Of a stretch of 64,000 bases of DNA, positions 10,760 to 22,589 are shown piece after piece (position 1 is the first letter of the stretch; each line of letters opens with the position of its first letter). Location: the NCBI RefSeq assembly GCF_032854445.1, contig NC_088303.1, positions 11,663,501 through 11,727,500 on the forward strand, given 5' to 3'. The position numbers and the translations under genes were made by a program. The notes beneath the pieces are model-generated. The model did no database searches and was not told the DNA's origin. It saw nothing but the letters and a program-made list of their open reading frames with translations. Source of the stretch: Liolophura sinensis. Lineage: Eukaryota > Mollusca > Polyplacophora > Chitonida > Chitonidae.

Positions 10760-13700
10760 TTAAGGCATGCTATCCACACATCTGTAGAACATTTCCTCCA
10801 TCGCCCGGAACCTTGGATCGTCTCCCAAACTGAAAACGGAGAAATGGTTGGTGATGTACGCCAAGCCGACCTTGTTCTTCCGGTCAACGTATGACATCTG
10901 ACCTCCGAAACCAGGGTGACCGAACACATCATCTCCCTGAAACGGCAAAATATATTCTATATAACCATAAACAGCCTACATGGATGATAATCACGCTGCA
11001 ATTAAAATCAACTCACATAATCCATGTACATGTATCTCTGACACAAGAATATTTAGCTTAGAGAAAATGTAGGACAACACCAAAAATATAATGTCCTGAT
11101 AGAGGACTATCTTAGAAAACAATAAAATGTATAAAAAGCGAAAAATGTACCAATCCCTTATGTTTTGTCTGGAATTTTTGAAGACAAATATTTATAATAA
11201 TATTACTAGGTTTTGTTCGTCAAGTAACTCTGTAGCCTCTGTAAGATTCCTACAGGTATACATGTCAGGCAGGGATTGGCTTAATGAATCTCAAGTACGC
11301 GCTCCTACCAGGACTAATGAAAAGGAAATATGTGCTCGCCATGGTGTGGTTAAAATACCCACAACCTGACACTATACTCTAATTATTCACGCATAAGTAC
11401 AGTCACGGGATACATTTAGCAGTCAGGACAGGCGACTCCATTTTGTTTGCCTTTGCATATCAGTTACTGTGTGAGCGTTTTTTTTATTGGGGGGTGGGGG
11501 TGGGGTAGGGGGGGGGATTACATTACTCCCTGCGTAAATACCGCAACACCCCACACACCTTCGTTAGGAGGTAAACCAGAGACTACTCAGAGTAGTCATT
11601 GCGTTCACCTGCATGCAGCATGCTGAGGAGCATGCCGAACAGTGAAAACCTTTAAGACATATAACAGGTTGAGGTTCAAATAGATGACATACGGTAATTC
11701 TTATTAGTTAATCCATGCTATAGAGGTTGATATTGACAGTATTCACCCACGCCATCGCCGTTTGCGGATGAAGGTTAAAGGTCCCCCTCCCCCCCCCCCC
11801 CAAAAAAAAAACAAACAAACAAAAAAACAAAAACAAAAAACAAAAAAAAAACATTTCATTTTGTTGAAATGCATTGAGATTCTTGTCAGTAGAACCTACC
11901 CACGGGTTTTTGACAATCCAGACACCTGATCCTCTCCTGACCGGCCTTTTCAGCGCCATGTCGTAACCTGAAACAGCCACACTGCTTAAGTCGTCCATGA
12001 CGTCAGCACTCAGCAGTTGTCTTCCTTGATATGTTCCGCCATTGGCTAAAATTCCGGTCAGCTTAGCCAATGATCTGGCTGTGCCAAAGCCTTGTCCTGA
12101 ACAATAAGGAATTTCTTTGCTGTCTGGATCGTCCCATTTGCCAGGCTGGAAATAACAACAAATGACAATATTCAATCAGATTTTATATGAGAAATGGATG
12201 CTCGAGCTGCCAAATACAGGCCCATGTATTCTGATGAAAACAAGTTTGTCTAAAAGCGATACACTCAAATTTGAGTTTTTGCTGCCAATTAATTGTAGAC
12301 TTGACATCGTCTTCTAGAAAACAGAGTATGTACTGTGATACTGAAGAACAAGATAGGTCTAAAACACATGTAAATTAATCGCTGAATGCCCATATAGAAA
12401 CATTTGCAAGCAGAAAGTTATTTGTATCATTCTTTTAATAGTATCTACTACAATTATAATTTGCTTCCAAACTTTTGATTTTTGTAAACCTGTGTAAACA
12501 AGATTCGTGCCGAATTTATTAACTAAAAACACACTTTTGGAGACATGCATATATACATATCGGGTTTTTATTTATTTATTTGATTGATACTTCACTTATA
12601 CGACGGCGGCCAGCATTGTGGTGGGAGGAAAGCGGGCAGAGCCCGAAGGAAACCCACGAACATCCGCAGATTGCAGACAGACCTTTTCACTTACAGCCGG
12701 AGAGGAAGCCAGCATGATCTGGACTTGAACTCACAGCAACCGCATATCGTGTTTTGTCTCATTGACAAGACTAAGTATACTCACTTTATCGGCATCTTTA
12801 ATGCTCAGATTATTGGCTTCAAATAGCGGGTTTTGTCGAAAAATAACAGATAGGACCAAGCGGTGGTAGTCTGGCGCCGACAGCGCGTCCCAAAGCTGTC
12901 TAAAAAGGCTCTGACGACTCTCACGGGCCACTCGATATTGCTCAGGCTTCCGTAACCCGATGGAGAAATCGATATCTATACAACAACAACGTCATCCTCA
13001 AAAGTCTGGGAATCATAAAATACTGGTTAGTTATTCCGCGATGCTGGTCACCCTCTAATATCAAATAGGTGAGATTTCTTTCTTTTTTTCATTTTCTTAT
13101 CTTTCCTATCTTGCATGCCTTTGAAATCTAGTGTATGCCCACATTTGTAAGCATTGAACAAATAAATTTCAGGTTTGAAGTGAAGAACTCAGAATGTCGA
13201 GGTTACTGGTAACTTCCAAACCGTATATTAGCAATGACCTGATGAAAGATCACGCATGTAACATATGCCATACCTTTTATTCATGAATGAATAATGTGAA
13301 AACTCTTCCAGCAAAACGGTATGCGGGATCAGTAGCTATCAGTGACATCACACTTGAGTATTGTCTTGCTTTTGTCCGAGTACACCGGCTTTTGGTTGAG
13401 AAATATTTGGATACGTCATATTCATGGCTCCTCACCCACAGTCAAAAACACCTATGTTCGCCAAATGGTAGGGAACGGTGGCGACCTGAATTCGCGCTCC
13501 ACGTACCTCAAGATAGTCGAATCAAAGTTGTAACATCTCTGCTTCTGATCGTCACTAATAATTTTGTAATCATAATCCAATACAGTATCGTTTAACTATG
13601 GCGTATCCAAATATTCCTCAAACAACAGTCAATGTACTCGGACCAGTCTTGTTTGGGCATTATAGTATTAAAACTGGATAGTGGAGAATGCTTCTAATTA

Positions 13701-16700
13701 TGTAGTTCTAAGATCGGTTTGCCATTAGCATGCTTAGCATTTCTGAATGAAACAGATCTCAGATCAAGTTATTATGGAACGCTGCTTTATTGGGATCCAA
13801 GGAAATGTACAAGGCCGGTTATTGTGGGATGTTGGTTATTGTGGAATGGCGGTTTATGTGGGATGCCATTTTAAATGAAAATACAACACCAATATATAAC
13901 CTTAGTTATTTCGGAAGAGGCATGATAGGTGAAAGCAAAACAGGGTTTGCTTGAGTCGACGTAAGCGTAAACAGTTTCCTTCTCAGGTTATGAAAAATTG
14001 CGCCCGAATGCTTAAATTTGATAATATGGTGGCGTTTCCGATTTTCTCAATGTGCTGAATTCTGATACTCTATCGATGCATTTATACATTTGGTCACTTT
14101 TCGCTCAATCGCTAAAAACTGGTCTTTTTCTTTTAGCATACGTACTTGGATTTACTTAGTGTAAATAAAACTATGTCTGTGCACACTCAACAGCGCACTC
14201 ACCAAATGGTTTCAAATAACGCCTGGTATGTTAAAAAATTGCAGTACACTCACCAAATGGTTCCGAATAAAGTCATGTTTCTGAAAAAAATAGCAGTACA
14301 CTCACCAAATGGTTTCAAATAACGCCATGTCTGTGACGCAAACATAACAGTACACTCACCAAATGGTTCCGCTATGTCCTCCGCAAAAATTTGATACAGT
14401 CGACGATGTTTGGGATCAACTTTCCTGGCAAGAGCGTCAATGTACAACCCAAACGTGTAGGCATGATAGGCAGTGCCTGCACCTGGAACACACACCGAAA
14501 ACCGATTAAAAAACCGGCCGCTGCCTAATAAGTAAATGTACGACTTAAAACACCAATCAAATAAATAAATGCACATTGATTCCACGAGTGATAACAAAAC
14601 GAGCGAATTGCTTTGCAACAACGTCGTGTAATCCGTGGCGGCCAAATGTATTGATAATAACGCATTTTGATATGCCGTTTCCTTGTGTACACAAACGCAA
14701 TAAAAAAACTTACTACTCTTACAACAGAGGATGAACGCCTTGGATATGTCGCATATAAAATCTTTGCTAGACACGTGACGATTGACAAATTACTCCCGCC
14801 CACTAAATCTGACCACCGTCGTAATACGATAAACAAAATGTTAAGCAGCAAAGTTGAGACTTTGTCGGTATGGATTACAATCCGAGACACACAGCACCCA
14901 TTATTCTCAAGCAGAATAGTTAGGATTTCAGTGAGTACATTATAAATAAAGCCTATCTTTACGGTACAGTCTCTTGAGTAGGCTTACAACACCCATCAAG
15001 TAAATAACTGTACAGTCTTTTCTACAAACCTGGTTCAAAAAGCGGCTTTTGTTCCGCCAGAATTTCTTCCACTCTTTCCCAGTCATCGCGAATCATCTCC
15101 GGGGTCAGGGGCACACTAAGTCCAATTACACCTGCCTGGGGGAAGAGGAACTTATCAGTTGGTCTGTTTCCTCTTGTATCGTGACTTTATACAGTAAAAC
15201 ACAGGGATACTATCTATCAAAATGCCAATCCTCAAGCATGTATCGAGACTTTATACAGTAAAACACAGGGATACTATCCATCAAAATGCCAATCCTCAAG
15301 CATGTATCGTGACTTTATACAGTAAAACACAGGGATACATTCCATCAAAATGCCAATCCTCAAGCATGCATGTGATACATCAAGCATATATCCTGACTTT
15401 ATACAATAAAACACAGGGATACTATCTATCAAAATGCCAATCCTCAAGCATGTATCGTGACTTTATACAGTAAAACACAGGGATACTATTCATGAAAATA
15501 CCAATTCTCAAGCATATATCGTGACTTTATACAGTAAAACACAAGGATACTATCCATCAAAATACCAATTCTCAAGCATGTATGTGACACATCAAGCATA
15601 TATCGTGACTTTATACAGTAAAACACAGGCAATCTACCCATCAAAATACCAATTCTCAAGCATGTATGTGACACATCAAGCATATATCGTGACTTTATAC
15701 AGCAAAACACAGGCAATCTACCCATCAAAATACCAATTCTCAAGCATGTATGTGGCACATCAAGCATATATCGTGACTTTATTCAGTAAACACAGGCATA
15801 CTATCCATCAAAATACCAATTTCTCAAGCATGTACGTATGCTTGCGGTTATACGTCATACGTAACAAGTTTTCAGTCATGAAACGAGAGGGAGTAATTAG
15901 GTGTGTGTACTTATACTGTCTCTTTTTGTAGTAGGGCAAGTCCATGCACCCAAAGTGCTACCGTCACCGAAGTATCATGCTGAAGACACTAGACATGGCA
16001 ACCCACTCAGTCACATTATACTGACACCGGACCATCCTGTCCTGTTTCCTTACTCTAACCTCGCAAGCAACAAGTACCATTCTTTAAATTCTTTGGTATG
16101 TTCCGACCCGGGTTTCATCCAGAGTCTCCCGAAAGTACGTATGTATGTATGTATGTATGTATTTATTTATTTCACTTTACGGCTCAAGGTTTATGAATTG
16201 AGTGAACACAGTGAACCATCGCCTGGCAAAGAGACAAAGGTTGAGACAGTAGGCGTTGTACAAAAGTTTGCTAGTGACGGCAGTGATGTAAAGCGAACGT
16301 AGGGATCGACGCAGGCACTGTAATGAGTATGCTTATATTGTGGTCTTCGAGGATACAACAGGTATTGGTCTGGAGACTTCCGGTCTCTGCACGGCAAGTA
16401 CAACAAGAAGCAGAATGCCGGGCACGTGACCTAGTGTTCTAGCCACATGGCGCGCACTTACCTGATGGCTCAGCAACATCCTGACCGTCACCTGACTTTT
16501 CCCGTTCTGCGCAAACTCGGGCCAGTAGTCACTGACTGGCTTGTCATAACTGACGTGACCGCTGGAGGAATACAACATACTCTCTGAATAGTACACCTAC
16601 GGCAGTTAGCAAAGTACAAGTACAACAACGGGGTAACTTTTCCGTCGCATAGTTGAATTAACAATTGTCTTACAATGCATGGGTAATGCATTTTGAATAC

Positions 16701-16830
16701 CTGTTTGTCCATAAAACATTACCGCGAAAACATTACCTGTGGACTACAGAGTCTGGGTCCGGATTACTTCACGCAGGAAAGGTTCCTCATCATATCCATT
16801 ATATATAATAATATATATAATAATTATATG

Positions 16831-16897
<67 letters not shown>

Positions 16898-16943
16898 ACA
16901 CATCAAGCATATATCGTGACATTATACAGTAAAACACAGGCAA

Positions 16944-17005
<62 letters not shown>

Positions 17006-19668
17006 CATTGGTGCTTACATTCCAGAAAGTACTACCTATACCCATGAAACATGGGAAAAAAAATTAGACCTTCGGAGAAATTTGCCAGGTGTATATACTC
17101 AAACAATTAATCTGTCAATTTTAAATGAAAGTCTGATTTTTGAGTGATGCTAGAATACATTCTGTTATCATAACATAACACTGTGCCATATTCACGATAA
17201 TATCCTGTGTAATATAATATGTTTAGTTAATAGGTTATATGTGTGTTATATTTATGTTCTGCTATTGCAACAGAATAATCTGCTGCAATAGCAGAACATA
17301 TTCTAGCATCATTTAGACAAAAGACCTTCTGTTAAAATTGACACGTTAATTTTCTGAGTGTAGGTCTTTGGCAGATCACCAAAACACCATAAGGCACCCA
17401 ATCCAGAACTGAGTTTAAGTCTCACACCTAACATGGCACAAATAACCACCATCGTCTGTATAGAGAGTACACCTAAGGCTGGTGATTTATTTTGGCCACC
17501 CCATTTCATCCATCTGTGAAAATCACCGTTATCACCGAAATCCAGGAGAATGCCATTTCGAGTAACTTCCGTTGAGTCACATATCATTAAACGCAGAGAT
17601 TTCGTATACACTTTTTACGGCCGAAATGGCGACATGTAAAGACAGTTACAAAAAGGATAGGGCTGAAATCTGAACTTTCAACACAAGGTGGTCGAATACA
17701 CCTGCATACATCTTGAGCAGATGTACGTTCCTGAATTCAACTCTGCTAGTTCGACCGTGGTTTTACATCAAACATATTGCAGATATCTGGTTGAAGGCTG
17801 TAGATCCTGTCATTTTTCCCTTCCCATCATCCCCACCCCCTTCCCACCACACCAAACCCCACCAATCAACAGAAAACTTCCAATCACCTCTCAATTCTGA
17901 TCCGTTGTCTGTACTCACCGGCAAGGCGCAAAAGGTAAAGGCAGAGCCACTCTAAAATAAAGCATATATCAGATGAAAGACCATTAAAAACTGTCCAGGA
18001 AATTTTAGAATTTTACCGAGTAAAATTGTATTAAAAGATAGAATTCTACGGTGCTCTGTTGTGACCCAGAAGGTATCAATTACGTGACATCTATAGTTTT
18101 TGCCTGAAATGATTCGTTTCAAGGTCAAATCAACGAATGCCTTCACAGATCTATATGTATATGCACTTTGTATGATGCAATATGGCAGTCTAATGTGCGT
18201 TACGTGGCAAAAACTGTTTGTGACGTCACTGGTCCCATTATGACCAGATAGGGCCACCGTAGAGTAAGATATTCAAATACATTTTACAAGGTTAAACAAT
18301 TGTAAAAAAATAAATAAATCCAACTGTTTTCCTGGACAGTTTTAATGGTCGTTCATCTGATACATACTTCGCTTGAGAGTGGACTTTTCCTTTAAACCAT
18401 AATTGTTACACGACTTTGCGCATGCAGAATCGTTATTTCTCTTAGTCACTTACTTAATCATACTCACTTATCGACCAACTTTGCAAATGTTATTGATGCC
18501 ACAAGTTTGGTCACGGACGCCACATTGCCGACTGTGTAGTTTTTCCAGTAGTGATGAAGCTCATAGTCCGTGAAGCCTCCCCACATATCCACAACAAGCT
18601 CACCATTGACATAAGCTGCGAATGTCCCACCGCTTTCCAAACCCGACTCCATATTTTTCCTGCAAACGTTTTGTTTATTTATTTAATTAATTACTTGGTT
18701 GCTGTTTTACGCTATATTCAAGAATATCCTGAAAAACATGAACCACAGATTCCTTCAATAATCGATATCTTCTCAGCTGGGCAAGACCTCCTCCGAAAAA
18801 TGTACAGTATAAGCTTATATCGGTACTGTGTGAAATATTTACGAAACAGCTGACCACGTAAACTGCAAGAAGACTTTGGTTGAACTTCAGGCCTAGGGCT
18901 GCTTTTCAAGTTAAGCATGACTCTTTCTAAGAAAATGGTCATTTAAAACATTATTCACGCTTGTCTGATTTGCAATATTTTGAAAGCAAACGCCGTATTT
19001 ATTTTAAATGTCTCATAATAATGGAAAACAAATGAGGCAAATTCCACAAAGCCATTTCTGACTAAAGTCAAAACAAAAAACCATATCACAATGGACAGTT
19101 TTTAGTACTGGAAGTTGAAATTTTGATACATTTGACTTCTTAAGTTCAAATTCATGACATGGTCAAAATTTAAATTTTCAAGGGCCAAAAAATAAGCTCC
19201 AAAATTGCATTTCAAATTTTAACTTAAGTCAGAAATGGCTCTGTGGAATTGGTCCATGAATCTTAGAGCGGTTCAGACTAAAGAAAATACGATGTCAAAA
19301 TAATAAATTTATACCTCGCATTAGCCAATGACTGTTCCTAAAGGTCCCTTAAAAAACGTTAGGGATTTGACTTAACCTGCCATATGATGCAGATGGCAGT
19401 GGACGAGAAAAAACAGACAACTGGTCACGTGTCTCAAATTGCTCTACAATAGCGGAGTACCACTATAAATTCAGGTTAAATACAGCCCACTGAGAGTGAG
19501 AAACAAAACTAACACTCACCGAAATCTTTCGGCTACAGGTCTAAACTCTGGCCTGAAAAACCCTTCCACTCGTGGTGGTTTCCGGAAAAACTTCATCCAG
19601 TAACTGGAGGTGAAGTACCCCATGACCGCCGCCAGGATGGCAACCAAGACCGTCGTGTTGAACTCCAT
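10760..19668 (-). CDS. Beta-lactamase-like serine hydrolase (beta-lactamase domain-containing protein 2-like)
   Basis: Eight exons on the minus strand join to 427 residues: 19668-19520, 18659-18468, 16561-16462, 15135-15030, 14482-14360, 12975-12785, 12145-11900 and 10936-10760. All borders are GT-AG and phases match. Residues about 6-24 form one hydrophobic segment, likely a membrane anchor. The serine beta-lactamase/esterase (S12) motifs follow: S98-V-T-K101 (nucleophile Ser and general-base Lys), Y188-H-A in the position of the second motif, and H376-P-G378 in place of the K-T-G box. The motif set is like animal and nematode LACT proteins and class C-like esterases. The substrate is unknown; peptide, ester or lactone hydrolysis is possible. 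The ATG at 19668 is chosen because it opens directly into the anchor. Confidence 0.9.
11470..11516 (+). repeat. G-rich tract
   Basis: Runs of 4-9 G (GGGGGGTGGGGGTGGGG, then a nine-G run) lie in the last intron of the beta-lactamase-like gene. They could form a G-quadruplex, though nothing in the sequence shows a function. Confidence 0.7.
11787..11857 (+). repeat. Poly-C / A-rich simple repeat
   Basis: A run of about 13 C is followed by A-rich CAAACAAAC sequence. It lies 43 bp past the donor of exon 7 of the beta-lactamase-like gene (exon end 11900, minus strand). Confidence 0.85.
12567..12747 (-). mobile_element. SINE A, partial
   Basis: A minus-strand copy with the TTTATTTATTTGATTG tail, the CTTATACGACGGCGGCCAGC core and the AAGCCAGCATGATCTGGAC region. 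The usual GTGTTTTACGCC block after the tail is deleted and the tRNA head is incomplete. It lies in the intron between exons 6 and 7 of the beta-lactamase-like gene. Confidence 0.88.
14190..14370 (-). repeat. Tandemly duplicated splice-donor region
   Basis: The 3' end of exon 5 of the beta-lactamase-like gene and its donor (minus strand CCATTTG|GTGAGTG) recurs three more times in the following intron. The motif starts, on the plus strand, at 14196, 14247, 14299 and 14353, spaced 51, 52 and 54 bp. The copy at 14353 is the one I use as the real donor. Confidence 0.88.
15176..15840 (+). repeat. 64/84-bp minisatellite
   Basis: About ten units share TATCGTGACTTTATACAGTA followed by AAACACAGG and a CAATCCTCAAGCAT-like end. 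Short units are 64 bp. Long units add about 20 bp (GTATGTGACACATCAAGCAT) and make 84 bp. The array begins some 40 bp from exon 4 of the beta-lactamase-like gene. Confidence 0.93.
16139..16173 (+). repeat. (GTAT)n / (TTTA)n microsatellite
   Basis: Five to six GTAT units are followed by TTTATTTATTT in the intron between exons 3 and 4 of the beta-lactamase-like gene. Confidence 0.9.
16800..17001 (+). repeat. Two (AT)n microsatellites flanking one minisatellite unit
   Basis: A long TA run ends at about 16893 and another spans about 16945-17000. Between them sits one near-complete piece of the unit found in the array at 15176-15840 (GTGACACATCAAGCATATAT, then CGTGACATTATACAGTA). Confidence 0.92.
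17254..17299. repeat. Perfect 16-bp inverted repeat
   Basis: The arms ATGTTCTGCTATTGCA (17254-17269) and its exact reverse complement (17284-17299) flank a 14-base loop. It lies in the intron between exons 2 and 3 of the beta-lactamase-like gene. Confidence 0.9.
17930..18397. mobile_element. MITE-like element with ~70-bp terminal inverted repeats
   Basis: The left arm (about 17931-18002) and right arm (about 18328-18396) are imperfect reverse complements. They share CACTCT, ATCAGATGAA, GACCATTAAAA and CTGTCCAGGAAA in the same order. The inner part, about 325 bp, has no coding potential, so this is probably a non-autonomous DNA transposon. I could not fix a target-site duplication. It lies in the intron between exons 2 and 3 of the beta-lactamase-like gene. 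Confidence 0.72.
19037..19254. mobile_element. Foldback/MITE-like element, ~35-bp inverted repeats
   Basis: The arm at 19038-19073 (AATTCCACAAAGCCATTTCT, then GACTAAAGTC) matches the reverse complement of 19218-19252 with few mismatches. The roughly 145-bp interior is rich in AAATTT and TTTCAA tracts. It lies in the first intron of the beta-lactamase-like gene. Confidence 0.65.
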
Positions 19669-19669
19669 C

Positions 19670-20530
19670 GTCTTGAGCCACAGAGAAAAAAAACGACCAA
19701 GAGGTACAAAATAAGCCAGAGTAATATTTTTCTACTGAGAGAACATAAGGTATGACTATCCCTACCCTGGGCTCAACCGGTGGTCCTGCTTAAAATGCCA
19801 CGCAAAGGACCCGTAACCTCCCCCCCCCCCCCCCAACTCAAATCCACTCCAATAAAATCCTTGGTACATACAACTAAAACGAATTAATCTTTGTACATCA
19901 ACAATGAGTTGAGGATTATTCAACAGTTCAGTCCGTGGCAGGGTAAAACAAGGCATTCAGAGAATACCGGTATCTCGCCTGATTGAGCAGTTCCTAAAAC
20001 TGCATTATGTTCAAGTCATGTTCATGTTCAAATACTGACCTCTAAATCAAAATGAAGCACAATTAATGACACTGTCATTCACAGCGATTATTCTTTAATT
20101 AGATAGTACTAAAACCAATAAAACAACAAGAAAGGCCAGAATTATTAAACTATCACAACTATGACTGTTTATGGTATGCGTAAGGATTGTAGAGCAATGA
20201 ATTTGTATGTTATGGAGTTGTCTTCGATATCCAAATGGCTACCGACGATTGGCTATCTGAGTACTATGGGTGGCCACTGCAACCCATGAATGGCCAAAAC
20301 TTAAACCAAACTGGACACCGTCACCGACAGCATCTCAACCCACTCTCTCAATACCCCTCCTTACTTCTTACAAGGGATCTAAAAGACATTCAGTTAAACT
20401 TAATGTTGTTATATCAGAGGTGGATTGGGCTAAGCTAGAGGTGTACAATGAGCTCTGAGTAAGCATGCCATCGTTAAACACCAAATGAAATTTTAGCCTC
20501 TAGACTAGTAGTCAAAACATGTATTTAAAT
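19670..20530. other. Upstream region of the beta-lactamase-like gene
   Basis: This stretch lies upstream of the minus-strand start codon at 19668 and should hold the 5' UTR and promoter. I see no clear TATA box. A poly-C run lies near 19817-19834. Short ORFs at 20235-20458 have no support. Confidence 0.4.
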
Positions 20531-20533
20531 TAC

Positions 20534-20655
20534 CTATTTATTTATTTATTTATTTAACTGCTGTTTTCCGCGGTAAAGAATGTCTCACTTATGCGATGGC
20601 GGCGAACATTACAGTGGGGAAAAACCGCGACATAACCCGAGACTACAAGCGTCTA
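20534..20655 (-). mobile_element. SINE A, degenerate
   Basis: The TTTATTTATTTATTTAACTG tail is followed by GCTGTTTTCCGCGGTAAAGA and a CACTTATGCGATGGCGGCGA core, so this is an old, diverged minus-strand copy. Confidence 0.75.
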
Positions 20656-21173
20656 AAGCCTCGATCGTAAAATACTGTACAGATAAATCATACAATCATA
20701 ACATTTTTGCAAGCTTAAATGTAATATCCCTTTTGGTAGTTATATTGATCTAGCACCTTATACATTCATAAAATGTTTCAACAACAAAAGTTTATTCCAA
20801 AAATGTATATAATTTGTTAATTTTGTACAAAGATGTGTTAAAATTCACTTGTTATTTTAACGACTGTATAAAAGTGTATGCTTGGTTGTGTGTTACAGAA
20901 TCTGTAAATGGGACAATTGCCCCTTGATCACCCTGGAAATGAATAAAAATAGTTCAAATGTTCGCTCCATCAAAATGTGCAAATTTCCGCGATCCCTGCA
21001 GACGGAAGGAATTATGCGTTTCTGTCCTACGTCTAATGTTGAAGAATCGTGTCCAAAACAGAGTTCTGATGACGATCAAATCCAAATCCAAATCCGTGAG
21101 CAGCTTTTTCCCGTGAACTTGCTGACAGATATACAGAAAGCGGCGAAAAGAGATCTCCACTGGCGATGAAAAG

Positions 21174-21288
21174 AAATTTATTTGTTTGGTGTTTTACGCG
21201 GTACTCAAGAATATTTCACTTACACGGCGGCGGCCAGCATTATGGTGGGAGGAAACCGGTCAGAGCCCGGGGGAAACCCACGACCATG
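21174..21288 (-). mobile_element. SINE A, 3' half
   Basis: A well-conserved minus-strand tail and core (GGTGTTTTACGCGGTACTCA, CGGCGGCCAGCATTATGGTG) stops abruptly after the CCCACGACCATGG region. Confidence 0.88.
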
Positions 21289-21289
21289 G

Positions 21290-22350
21290 ATGAAAAGAAA
21301 ACTTATAACTTTACGGAAAAGCTATGGGTGGACTACGGTTAAAATTTGTGAATCTGACCCTGCATGGGCAAAGCACCAGTCCATTAAATTTTGGTCTTGT
21401 CAGATCTGGACCATGTTCCACAGCCACGTGTACTGTACGTTCAGCTGTCTCTAACTACCGTGGTAATACATGTTAAAGACATATGTAACGATGACATCTA
21501 CACAACCAGTTTAGACACCGATTCATACCCTCTCGTGAATCATCCAAATCACAAACAAATCCTTATGAATGAGTTTAAATGCTCGAATATATATCAACAC
21601 TAGAGTTACTTGGTATAAACCGAGAGCCTCAGCAAGGGAGATAACTTTGCATGAGAAATCGCAAGCGCGTGAGAACGTTACCTGTGACTCATAAAGTTTC
21701 TTTCAACGGTAACTTAAAATATTCTGACTCTCTTCCTTGCTGTCTTTTCACATCAGAGTCAAGCTGTTACATTTCCTGCATACATGTGCTCTGCAAACAC
21801 TGAGAATCAGTGGTAATACATATTGTTGTGGAGACATCCCTTTACCTGGCTTCCGAGTTTACATTCGCGCCACAACAGACTGCTACAATCAATCTAAAAT
21901 CGTAACTGTGTCAGGCATCGGAAAGTCAGGAGGCATCGTTTACCAAATCTGTCTTGAACGAAATGGACAGCTTTAGCTTCAGTCAGTTGTCTCCAACCTG
22001 AAGGGTGTCAGCTGATCACAGATCTTAACACAGCTTGGTGATTCAATTTAATCAGGGGCATACGAAGCAAATGAAAGTCGTCAGCTAATCAGTCAGAGAT
22101 AACCAGCCGCACAACTGTGTTTTATTACGCCATGCTTGTTTTGAAACACATTTAGTCACTGGGTCGCCCCCTCGGTGTACTAGTACTTGCTTTCGTTATT
22201 ATATTATTTATTATACGTATACATCTAATAGACCTACCTGTGCAGAATATAGCCGATTCTGCATGTATACTCGTACGTAAATTGGAAACCTTAGACGAGA
22301 CGCTGATTTATTGTGAAGAATGCCTTTTAAAAGATTCTTAGTAACTACCC
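21290..22350. other. Intergenic, no gene seen
   Basis: Mixed-composition DNA with only short ORFs (for example 21391-21603 and 21737-21976) that lack domains or splice context. Confidence 0.5.
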
Positions 22351-22351
22351 T

Positions 22352-22589
22352 TCTTGTTATCCCATGCATATCTTAATGCTCTGGTATAGCAAGTTGCAGT
22401 GTAGGTGTGTAGGCCTATATGTGGTAAACCTATTCAACTGATACCGGTACATCACACAAAGTAGGCCTAACTCCTTTCTTGTTATCCCATGCATATCTTA
22501 ATGCTCTGGTATAGCAAGTTGCAGTGTAGGTGTGTATATGTGGTAAACCTATTCAACTGATACCGGTACATCACACAAAGTAACTCCTT
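22352..22589 (+). repeat. Direct tandem duplication, 125 + 113 bp
   Basis: Copy one (22352-22476) and copy two (22477-22589) are essentially identical over TCTTGTTATCCCATGCATAT and the rest. The exceptions are two places where copy one has TAGGCCTA (22410-22417 and 22462-22469) and copy two has only TA. Confidence 0.93.

Noticed and set aside
16739-17047. ORFs rich in Tyr-Ile repeats
   Set aside because: Simple translation of (TA)n microsatellites.
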